Shown: positions 25,801-37,808 of the stretch, one piece after another | Layout: each line of letters begins with the position of its first letter | Position numbering within the stretch: position 1 is the first letter of the stretch | NCBI RefSeq assembly: GCF_000004195.4 | Contig: NC_030677.2 | Location: forward strand, 44,951,142 to 45,015,141 | From: Xenopus tropicalis | Lineage: Eukaryota > Chordata > Amphibia > Anura > Pipidae | Length of the DNA: 64,000 nucleotides | Reading direction: 5' to 3' | Position numbers and translations under genes: made by a program | The notes under the pieces: model-generated | Seen by the model: only the letters and a program-made list of their open reading frames with translations | Databases searched by the model: none | Told to the model about the DNA's origin: nothing

Positions 25801-28800
25801 GAAAGGCCCCAGAGGCTTCAACACCACTAAGCAAGAGGCATCACACCATGAAGACCAAACAAGTCAGGGACAAAGTTGTTGAGAAGTACTGTATAAGTCT
25901 GGGTTGGGTTATAAAAAAAAATATCCAAATCTTTGAGGATCCCACAGAGCACCATGAAATCCATCATCTTCAAATGGAAAGAACATGGCACCACAACAAA
26001 CCTGCCAAGATAGTGCCACGAGGGCTAAATACAGGGATATTCTTGAGCAAAACCTGAGTCAGTCTGCCGGTGATTTGAGACTGGGACGGAGGTTCACCTT
26101 CCAGCAGGACAATGACCTGAAGCATACTGCTAAAGCAACACTCAAGTGGCTTAAGGGGAAATATTTAAATGTGTTGGAATGGTAGGCTAGGTTTGACTAG
26201 GGTCAAAATCAAGACCTCAATCCAATTGAGAATCTGTGGTCAGACTTGAAGATTGCTGTTCACAAGCAAAAACAATCCAACATGAAGGAGCTGGAGCAGT
26301 TTGCCTTGAGGAAAAAATCCCAGTGGCAAGATGTGGCAAGCTCATAGAGACTTATCCAAAGCAACTTTTAGCTGTAATTGCCGCAAAAGGTTGCTCTACA
26401 AAGTACTGACTTTAGGGGGGGTGAACAGTTGTGCAGCTGAAGTTTTATTGTCCTATTTGTTGTTTACTTCACAATAAAAAAAAAATCTTCAAAGTTGTAG
26501 TCATGTTCTGTAAATTAACTCGCAAAATAATCCATTCATTCAATCCATTTTAATTCCAGGTTATGAGGCAACAAAACATGAAAAATATGTTGAAAAGCAA
26601 TTATATAGTATATTTTATATTATATTATATATATATATATGTAATATGTATATGTAATTACTACACTGTTATTTTCCTTTGCCACCTCAGACAAGTTGCC
26701 ATTTTAAGTCAGTTAAACCTGTTACTGGCTATAAGTCAGCGGCAGCAGACAAGGGGATCATCAAGAGGGCATAAAGGAGAAAGCACCAATCAGAGGCTGT
26801 TCTGCTCCGTTGTCTCCATCCAGAACATTAAGGAGATTATGGGACACAGGGCTGTCAGCATGTTTGCAAACTCTAGCTTCCCAATTAGAAACAGAGAGAG
26901 AATGATACATGTTAAAGTATGGTAAAGTATGGTGTTTAATAGAAGCTACTTTAAAAAATGCAAGTACTGATGTGAAAATATAAGACAAAAACCATAATAT
27001 TGAAATATAAAAACACTGAACACTGCTATGTATGGAACCTGTTATTCAGAATGCTTGGGATCTTGGGTTTTCTGGATAATCTTAACATAATTTGGATCTC
27101 CATACATTAAAGCCTATTAAAAAAAAAATCAATTGAACAATAAATAAACCAAGGATATTTTTACCTCCACTAGGGATTACTTATATCTTAGCTGGGATCA
27201 GGTACAAGGTACTGTTTTATTATTACAGAGAAAAAGGAAATTATTTGAAACAATTTGAATCTTTTGATTAAAATGGATTCTATGTGAAATGGCCTTCTTG
27301 TAATTTCCTGGATAACAGGCTTCCAGATACCAGATCCCATACCTGTACAAATTAATATATTTTCTATGACTTGGTAACTAAGGACCAATGTTGGTTATAA
27401 GCAAATAATGGTACAAATCTTGTTTCTATTATGCAAACTCATTGATTTAAAGCCTCTGATTACTGGAGTTAAAATTCAGTACAGTTATATAGGGAGTAAA
27501 CACACAACAGCAATTTAGACAGGTTTTTAGAATCAAGCAACAAAGCAGCATCACTTATGAAACAAAAAACAAAATATTTTTGTTTATTATACACATTAGA
27601 CTTCCAAGCATTAAGCCTAATCAAGTACATCACTGCAAACTACTCTGAGCCACAAACGGTCTTTTGCAGAGGGGAGCTGCGTGCAGCATTTGTCCTCCAT
27701 AGATTATTACAGGATGGTTCAAGTATTGACTTGTAATGATTTTTTAAACTAAAGATGTGGGCCATACCTTTTAAAATTGCTATATAAATTGCTAAATTTG
27801 AACAAAAAATTGTCAAACCAAGATCTTTTAAGATATTGTGAACTGCAGCTTTCTAACACCCCCACTCCTAACAACCGAAGGGCCACAGAGGTTATTGTTC
27901 CTGTTCTGCAGCATAAATAACAATAAAGACATATTGCACTGATGCATTGCCTGCAGCAACATTATATTCTCCTAGTGCAAAGAGAGAAAACACATTAACT
28001 TTATTGGAGAGCACAAAAGGGGAGCTTGTGAAGAAGCCAAAGCACTGCTTCATTCACATCATTTGTGGAGTCCATGAGTTTCTGTTGATTCTTGCTACAA
28101 ACAGGTTTTTACTTAATCTCTTCGCTGCCAGAGGGGTTTCAAAGGCACCGAGTTTGAGCATGTTCCTGGCTTTTGTCAGTCAATGGATAAACTAGCATAA
28201 GTTCATACTTCCATTTCACCTTGAACTAAAAAGCCTAATCTGCTGCATAAAAGCTTATAAGAGGTGCACACTGATGTTCAAGGGGCTCTTGGAACAATGA
28301 AAAAGTAAGAAGTTATATTAACATTTGTCACATGGGAAGACTAAAAGTGCCACCTCTTTATGATGAGACTCTCTTAAATGGAAGGCTAAAAACACTTGCT
28401 AATCTCAGCAAGTGCGGAAGTGCCAGAAACCTGCGCCGTGCCTGATGGCACTATGTGCAGAAGCTCTAACATAATTCCAACTAAAGGAGCCCATACAAGC
28501 AGATCTTTCCCCAACATGCTCACTGTAAAGAGGGTGATATTGGACTGATTCGATCATTCGGGCAAAAAAAACCAAAACCCGCCGATGTGCTCCTTGTCCC
28601 AACAGGACTTTTAAACTTGCCCAATTGACATCTGGCCAATTTTCGTCCAGATATTGGTTGGATAGGCCTGTGTATGCAAGACCAACTCTTGACACATTCA
28701 AGGATAAGCCTATAAACACGCTTCACAATGTAGAATCATGTGTTAAAAAAAATAAATAAATAATGAAAATATATAATAAAGCTGTGTAATGAATGTGTAG

Positions 28801-31800
28801 AGGAATATAAAAAGAGGTGTTAGCTTGAAAAAAATATCTGTGTACTTTTTAATTAAGAATTTCTTCTCTGCTTGAACTTGTGCCATTGACTTTAATGGAT
28901 TACACCAGGGCTAAAGTTGTGCAAACCTTTTCAGTAGAATACCTTTATAAATAATACTTTTCCATACAATACAGTGGCCCAATGCTCACAATGCTGGGCT
29001 CGTCATTTGGGCAGGAAGTGAAGCTGAATATAAAGGTGGCCATAAAGTTACTGTCAGATACCATATGTGATCAGCCTGTATGGTCACCCAGAGAAAAGAA
29101 GCTTATACATTAACTCATATTTTACACCACTTCTAAAGAACAACTGTATATCTTTATAAATACTGGCCAAAAAGTAGCGCATTAATGATATCTATGTTGT
29201 CAATAAAATACTTTTACAGTTATTATAAGTTGCAAGAGAACAATTATAGCCTAAGTTATGCTTGGCTAACTCACTTTCTGCATGTAGAAGGAGATTGCTG
29301 TATGATATCATCAAGAAATCTCAAATATGCAACATCAGCTAGCTCGACTAAAAAAAACAAATTTAGGTATTTTTGCTTTGAGAGTTTCACAAACCATATA
29401 CTGTTGGGTAGGTCCTAGTAACCAGTTTGGGAACTACTGCCCTGCAGATTTATAGAAGAGCTTTACATTATTTTACACATTTCTGCCTCATTTTCCTTCC
29501 AAGAACACTGATCAATAAGACGTTTGACTTGCCATGTTCTATAGAAAAAACACTAGGGGGCACATTTACTAAAATGCGTTTCTTTCTGGCCTCGAAACAA
29601 GATATGGTATAATTTCAAAGTAACCACGTTAATTTCTGTAGTTGTAAAATGTCTCAACAATGCATTTATCATTTGAATGAAAATATCTTAATTGCGTTCC
29701 GAAAGTCACAAAATTTTCATGCCAATAAGTTTGTTAACACCACAAAAACCTTTCTGGCTTTGGAAGCCTTCCATAGGCACTCGACAGATCAAACCTGGCG
29801 AAAAGATGAAAGTGTAAACAAAGCGTTAAATAACTCTGAAATGTCTGTATTCTTTGCACGAAAAACGAATGGAATTTTAACAAAATTTTCGCATACATTC
29901 TGAAATGTTCTATAATTTAGAAATAATACGAATATATCTCTAAACTCGTAGTAAATGGTTCCCTTGTTGTCCTCACTCTTTGTTCATTCCTGTAAATAAC
30001 ATATCATTTTCATGTTTCTAGTGTAAACTGCAGGAGGTTGTTGCCTGCGTAGAAGCACAGGGGCAGAATTAAGCTGGCCATACACGTGGCGATCTAACGA
30101 TGTTTCGTGCGACCATCGCACGTCGCACAAACCATCGTCAGATCCGCCACACAGAGTCAGGGCTGAAACAGCAGATAAGGAGGTAGAAACAATAGGATTT
30201 CTACCTCCTTCTGCCGATTCAGCCCTGACGGCAGATTTTGGTCAGGCGCCTTCATGGCGCCTTCATGGCGCCCAATCAAAATTTTCTAACCTGGCCGATG
30301 TTTCGTACGATAGTATCTGTGCGTGTATGGCCAGCTTAAGAGCCAACTGAAGTGGATCCATTTCCATACAGTATGTTCCTTCCTGTAAGCGCAGACAGGC
30401 ATGGTGTCAGCCTGCGTGCACACAGAGTAGATTTTGTTGTGAAAATGCATACCTTTATGTTTCTGCACCAAAATTAGCAAATTAGCTCAGTGTGCTTAAA
30501 GGCCAATGCTGTGCCTGCCAATGCTCCTAAGGGAGGGACTAAATAGGAGCGAATTTGCTTTTTAACTGTTTGCGTTTTTTCCGCAGGCAAAACAGCCTTG
30601 TGAGCCATTAGCCTAAAGCTATGGTCACCTGTGGTTTTCCTTTCAATGTTCTTTCTGCACCTGGTGCAATTGCGCTGGGCTGGGCACAGGCACACGCACA
30701 CAAAGTGACTTTCAGTGCAAAAACACACATTTTTGCGGTAAAATCCACTAGTGGTGCAGACACGAGAGGGCTGATGTGAGTGTAGGGGCTGATTCTTAGC
30801 CTGTGTATCGATTTTCAGGCACCTGTAGACTGATGAATGCTTCTAGCTTATTTACCTCATATTACAGCATTAAATGTACCTTTCATTCTCTTTTTTAGCA
30901 GGTGTTTGAAAGGAAGTACAGAAAGTAAGTCCCTTAAAAGGACTTTTTTTTTTAAAGGTACAACAACAACAACAACAAATCATTTGTAAAGCACTTTTCT
31001 CCCGTGGGACCCAAAGCGCAAAGGTATATATGTTAGTATTAATAATCCTATCAAAGCATACAACTAACTGCATAAACACGCTATAAAACAAGCCAATCGT
31101 TCTATTAACGTAATACTAAAATAACAGTATATTTATTAAAGTTGTTTGAGCTACTCAGGAAGCACCTGGAAGAGGAACATTAGGACCAATAAACTCCACT
31201 TTCCGCGTAAAGCATTTTACATGGTTGCCTTTTAACACACTTTAACAAGAAAGAACTGTAGTTATTATTAGTAATGACTAGCACATTTTTTCACCAGACA
31301 TGGATTCGCTACGAAATTCTGCTTTTTTCCTACTGGCAAAATTCAAACAACTTTTGAAGATAGGTGCAAACTGTGCAGAAATTTTGCATCTTTGTTGCTG
31401 TAGTGCAACAGTGTTGTACAATCCAGCTGCACCTAAGGCTCCTGCTGCACGTGGCAGATTCTCGGCCTGCAGATATACGCAGGCCAAGAATCCACCCTTA
31501 AAGGAATACTGTCAGACAACCAGCAGAACAACGGGAAGGTAGTAATATAGCCGCTACCAGACACCTGTATTGCTAAATGTGATAGATCAGAATAGCACTT
31601 CATAGTAAAAAATTCAAGTTCGACTTGGGACAACTCCAGTTACATGGGAGTATGAGAAACAATAGCAATCGGAAAGCAGTTGTAGGGGCAGATTTATCAC
31701 TTAATACATAAAAACTCACCTACATTCATTCATATTCATTCCTATGGTATTTTTAGAAGTGTATTTATCACTTTGATTTAATAAATATGATTCTAAAAAT

Positions 31801-34800
31801 TCCATAGGAATGAATAGAGCGAGGGTGAGTTTTTCTATATTGAAGGACATGTAAAGCCTACAATTTTGCCTACAATGTATATCAGTTGGGCATGTCTCCC
31901 CCACCCAAATGGCATCATTTGTATTGCATAAATCCTGTCCACTTTCCAGCACCATCACATTTTCCTAAAGCTAATAGCAGCTTTCACCCGGTGGCCATTT
32001 TTCCTCTGATACATACTCAGATAAATCTGCAAACAGCATATACACACACAGAAGCTTATTGATGTGCCTGCATTCTGGAGCCAATACACAGGCCTGGGTG
32101 AAGGCACAAGGAGCAGATTTTGCCGCACCGCAAACTCCAGCTGTTTCGCTCAGTGTGCCTGAACCCAGGCAAACACAATGGCTGCATAAAGCAGGCACAT
32201 CAATAGACTTAAGGTGGCCATACACGGACCGATTTTTTACTTACAAACGACCGATTCCCGAACGATCCGATGCTATCGTTAAGTTATCGTATAGTTGGTG
32301 GTGTACGAACGATCGTCGGCCCACTAAACGAGCCGACATTATCGTCCCCAAAATCGATCGGCCAGGTTTAAAAATTTTGGTCGTTTAACGATAAAATCTG
32401 CCAGTTGGTGTGAGTGTCAGACATTTGTCTTTCAACGATTGTTCTCTGCGCATGTCACGATTGCCAGCAGCAGAAGTCAACGACATCGATCGTACGTAGA
32501 TGTACGATCGTAGGTATTTTACGATAATGATGCGACAAAATCTTTCCCGAATTATCGTTGCCCGTGGATGGCATATCGTATGGGAACTCGATCGCCATAC
32601 GATCGTTTGTCGATATAATCGTTCATCGCACAACGAGCGAAATCGCCTCGTGTATGGCCACCTTTACTGGCGCTAAGGGGCAGATTTTCTGCAGGCCATG
32701 AAATCCGCCACGTGTGGCAGGAGCCTAGATATTCCCATATACAAACTTGCAAATAACCAACTAATACTGTATCTCAGAAAACGTTATGGCAAGTGACTGC
32801 TTACAAAACAGCAGGTTAACTTATTCTCAGCAAACACTGAGCGCATTGTATGTAAATATTGTTTTTACTTTGGATTGGCCAGAATTGTGCCACACATTCC
32901 TAATTCTCTTTATTTTGGGAACCTTTATTCAGAGTTGAAGTGGTTATAGAGGACTCTCCCTAGGACACTGGCTTTGCAATTTAAGATGTCTCATTTTGGA
33001 ATAAAGCCCACCTACGCTGCAGTGAACAATAAAATTTATCTTATCAAGTATAGAAGAAAAATCAACAAGACTCACTGGTATCAGCACTGCCTACTGAATA
33101 CATCTATATATTTTTATAAGGGCAGTGGCACATGGGGAGATTAGTTGCCCACGATAAATCTTCACTATTGCGGGCAATTTATCTCCCCAACATGCCATCC
33201 CACCAGCAAGAATATAAATTGCTGGTGGGATGGCATACGCAAGGCAATTTTGGGCGACCAAAGCGACGCGCATACCATCTCACCGGCATATTACATTCTT
33301 GCAGGTGGGATGGCATGTCGGGGAGATTAGTCGCCCGAAATAGTGAAGATTAATCACGGGCGACTAATCTTCCTGTGTTCCATTGCCCTAAAGGAAGGAA
33401 AGCCACACAGTTACAGTAAGAAAACAACTCCAAACAGAAAGTGTGACAGCCAGGGCAATTTTGGTGGTTTGTAATATCATTAGATATTTATTCAGGCCAA
33501 GAATCAGCCCCTATGCTGGCATCAGCCTTCTTCCTTACCTACAGCCGGAGGCACTGCGCCGGCCCAGGTGCAAGCACACACGGCAGATATCAGCACTGCA
33601 ATGAGAAACTCTGCATTTCAGAGATGGCCACTGTGTGTGCCTGAACCCAGACTGACTCAATGCTTTTTGATGCAGGCCCATCAGTTAGATTTTTAGATCA
33701 TAGGGGCATTTATCCACAGGCCAAGATAGTGCCCATAGAAGATGCATTTCCAAGCTGTCCTCATCTTGCAGTTATCTCTAATATTTTAAATTCTTGCAGA
33801 CTTTGAATTTGGGTTCTTACAGGCATTTGAATGCACCCCACTTGGAAAACACATTTGTTCTATTATTGTGCATTCATGGTTTAAACACACTTCAAAAGCA
33901 TAAAATTGTAAAAAATTCATCAGCATGCTGTGTATAAAAAAAAAGAAAGAAAACAACGGCATGTGCCTAAACAAACAACAGGTAGAGACAAGCACACACC
34001 ACTAAACTAGTTTTAGTTTTGTACATTTCTCTTGGCAGGTAAAGCAGTGGATGGAATTTCACATACTGATTTACATATGTATTGGTTATTTACAACGTAC
34101 AAGGCATAGAGAGCAATGACAGATGCAAACTGCCATGTTTTTGTATTTTACCCCCTCCACAGTCTAACATCCTACATTTACTGGTCTTTACACTTCAAAA
34201 AGGATCACAAGGACCCATGTCTTCCAAATGAATACATTGTGTCTGTGTCCTTGTTTCAGGGATGCAAGGGTGCAGAGACTGAAACCCAATAACGCAGGGG
34301 GCCTGCCTGTGTGTCCTATAAGCACAGGGGGCATGATATTTCTCAGTGTCCAATCTTAGTAATGCAGTGCTTAAAATTGCCTAAATTCACTTTAAAGGTA
34401 AATACATTTTGACAGGTGACATACACCTACCTGTACATTCAAAACATTGAATAAATTAGGGTCAATTTTGTCCCCTATACACACACCTAAGGATAGCAGT
34501 GTGTGACATTACTGTTTGGTGATTGTTCTCCATTGATATACAGTTCAGTATGCAGTGACTGGATTAATGTAGCTATAATTATTATTATGGCGTGAAGCAT
34601 ATATTCTTAAGTGTCTCTGGAGGCACATGTCAAAATTTACGCATACTTATCATCCGACAGGCGTCTGCATACATGTGTTTATATGGGCCAACTCTTAAAT
34701 GGCTTCCTCATTTTAAGTATATTTACTGTATGTGATAAATATATCATGGAGAAAATGCTTGATATTCCAAAGCAGCAAACACATTTCCAAAAAGTTCCCT

Positions 34801-37576
34801 GGCTGACTAAGGGAGGGAAACAACAACAGCTTACTTTCCTAGAAGTGTTGACAGGTTCTGAATTGCGGGGGTGTGGCACAAATTGCTGTGTAAGAGGCCT
34901 TTCTAATTGTGCCTTGGAGGAAGGGATGTAGCCTTAAACTGTGGGAAACAACAACTTCTCCTTTACTACAAAACAGAATTAACACAAACTTACAATAAAT
35001 TGGAGTACTGAAAAAACAAAAATATGTGCAACAGACCTGTGTTTTAAAAAGACATTTCATTCAGAAAACAAATGTATGTAATGTGCCAACTAGGTGAGCA
35101 CTAATGTATTAACTATAATTATCTAGTGCTGGGCGGTGTGCGGATGGGGGGGTGTTTGGGGTGGGGGGTGTTTGGGGTGGGTTGGGGGGGAGTGTGCGGA
35201 TGGGGGGGGTGTTTGGGGTGGGGGGGTGCGTGCGGATGGGGGGGTGTTTGGGGTGGGGTGGGGTGGGGACGTGCGTGCGGATGGGGGGGTGGGGGGGCTG
35301 CGTGCGGATGGGGGGGTGTTTGGGGTGGTGGGGGGGTGTTTGGGGTGGTGGGGGGGGTGCGGGTGGCGGGTGTTTGGGGTGGTCACCTAATCATGCATGG
35401 GGAAAAAAAAATACCGTCAAATACCGTGATACCGATAATTTTGAAAAATACCGTGATATAAATTTTTGGTCATACCGCCCAGCACTATAATTATCTGTAA
35501 TTAATAGCGCCTGCACATTTATGCAGCACTTTACAAAGATTATGCATCATTCACCTCAGTCCCTGCCCGAGGAGATAAGACTCTAAAGGTGGCCATACAC
35601 GTGGCAATTCTGATCTTTCCTGCAACCATCGGTTGAAGGAAAGATCATTTTCCTTCCAGTGTTTCCCCCACTGACATTCATGGCTAAACAGTCAGATGTG
35701 GAGGTAGAAACAATAGGAATTCTACCTCCACCTGCCGATTCAGCCCTGAACGCAGATTCTGTTCAGGTGCCTTCAGTGGCGCCCAATCAAAATAAACCTG
35801 GCCGATCGACAAGATGACCGATATCCGCAGCCTTTGCCATATCGGTTGCCTCGTCGATCTGCCATACATGCACAGAATATTGTATGAAACAAGGTTTTGT
35901 ATGATATCATCGGTGCGTGTATGGCCAGCTAAAGGCTTTTGCCACATGTGGGAGATTCTCAGCCTGCGAATAAAAGCAGGCCAGGAATACACCCCAGCTG
36001 TTAAATGTATGTATGTATGTATGTATGTATGTATGTATATCTTTATTTATAAAGCGCTACTTATGTACGCAGCACTGTACAGTAGATCAGGTGCTTCTGT
36101 GTCTGCCCCAGAGCCAATGTGTCAACCAGGATGCAGGCACACGGAGCAGAATTTGGTGCTCACACATTTCAGAGCTGAAATCCGCTATGTGTACCTAAAC
36201 CCAGGCTGACACAGTGGCTCCATGTGCAGACACAGAAGAGCGCCGATCAAAGTGTAGGAGTGCATTCTCAGCCTGTGTTTATCCAAATTAACCTGCCTGT
36301 ATATTTTTGCAGTGTTGTACGAAACTGTAGTACTGAGAGAAGCCATGAGGAGAACATACGTGTGGATAGTGCCCAAACTAGAATTAAACTCAAGATCCAA
36401 CCACTGAAAGGCAGAAGCACTACCCACTGAGCAACCATGTTGCATTAATACGTATTTATAAATTAACATTCTGCAGGGCTTTACGATAGAATGGTGTACT
36501 TTACTATAGAAGAGTAAAGTGGGTCCTGCTTGTTGGTGCTTACAGCCTAAAAGAAGAAGGAAGTCTGACACACAAGGGCACAAATGCAGCCAGGCTTTCA
36601 TGGATCTCTATTCTCTTCAAATCACTAGCAGGAAAACTAGAACAGATTCCCTCTAGAGAACACCCTTGCTTTATGGGATCATTCTACTAGGCATTCTGTA
36701 GGAATGAAGGCTTCTAGTCAACATTCTTGGCTGCAAATTTGAACTACCAAAAGAAGGGAAAAAAGAGAAAAAGCAAATTCTAGACTACTCAGTCAATAGT
36801 GCAATTCTGTACTATCTGAAGAGAAACTACAGGATAAAACCAAAACCAGTACATGTTTACTTTAATTGATTGTTGTTGTATACTCCTGTGACCTCCACCT
36901 TCTTTATCAAATAAAACATTTGTGGATGCTGTAACAGCAGATATGGCAAACGTGTGGCTCATTTTTTCCAGTTATTTTGTCTATGAGCCCACTGAACCAC
37001 ATGGCTAAGGAACGCACACAAGAATTTTAGGTAAATTTCTATGAACAAGATAAAACTACAGGGATGAAGCAAAATAAAATGCAATCTGAATTAAACTCAT
37101 GGACCAAAAAAGCAAGGCTGAAGACATTAAAAAAGCTGTATTGCAATGCTGGCAGATCAAACAGGTTTTCTCCCAGTTTCTTTAGTATGAGCTCATACAT
37201 TCCGATAATTACTGGGATGATGTATGTTTTAAAGCATCTGAAGAGATCAATAAGGGACTGCATCGCACTGCTTCGCATTCAGAAATGGGCTGCAGCATTT
37301 CTCATAGGCGCACTATTTTGGTGAGGGGAAAAAAAAAAGGAGAATAATTACGGCACAGCTATTTTGTTCAATAAACAGAGACAATGCAACGTAAATAAAG
37401 CTTTTCAAGCCTTTGATGTCAAACTGTCTGCATGGCGCTGCAAAACAATGCAAACATCCCCATATGGCAACCAATTGGTTAAGGTACAGAATGCTAGCAA
37501 TCATGAATTAAAAAAAAGTATGTATATATTTTCTAATGTAAGGCTATCCAGGTGAATATTTTGAAGTCTGCTGGAA

Positions 37577-37608
<32 letters not shown>

Positions 37609-37771
37609 ATATATATATACACACATACATACACACACACACGGACGCAAACATACACACACACACACACACAGAGTGTATTATAGTCCTGCCCCATTTC
37701 CATAACTTGCTAGTAAAATGTGTTCGGGTAGGAAAGTCAGCAAATGGGAATAAATATGCTATACACTGCAG

Positions 37772-37808
<37 letters not shown>

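Noticed and set aside
25848..26185. Short frames as a functional transposase
   Set aside because: The Tc1 coding region is internally deleted, split over two frames and interrupted upstream by a MITE.
33120..33388. Regularly repeated palindromes considered as a CRISPR-like array
   Set aside because: Copies are dispersed and flanked by TWA duplications, and spacing is irregular. The sequence is eukaryotic MITE DNA.
35123..35490. Several long glycine- or proline-rich open frames across the G-rich array, on both strands
   Set aside because: They arise from the tandem GGGGTG composition inside a MITE. There is no start context, no splice signals and no recognisable domain.
36330..36445. Possible tRNA gene on the minus strand
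   Set aside because: It has A-box-like sequence but a degenerate B box and the body of a tRNA-derived SINE, so it is listed as a SINE remnant.
37778..37804. A run considered as the tail of a processed pseudogene
   Set aside because: No gene-like sequence, poly(A) signal or target duplication is recognisable upstream of it.
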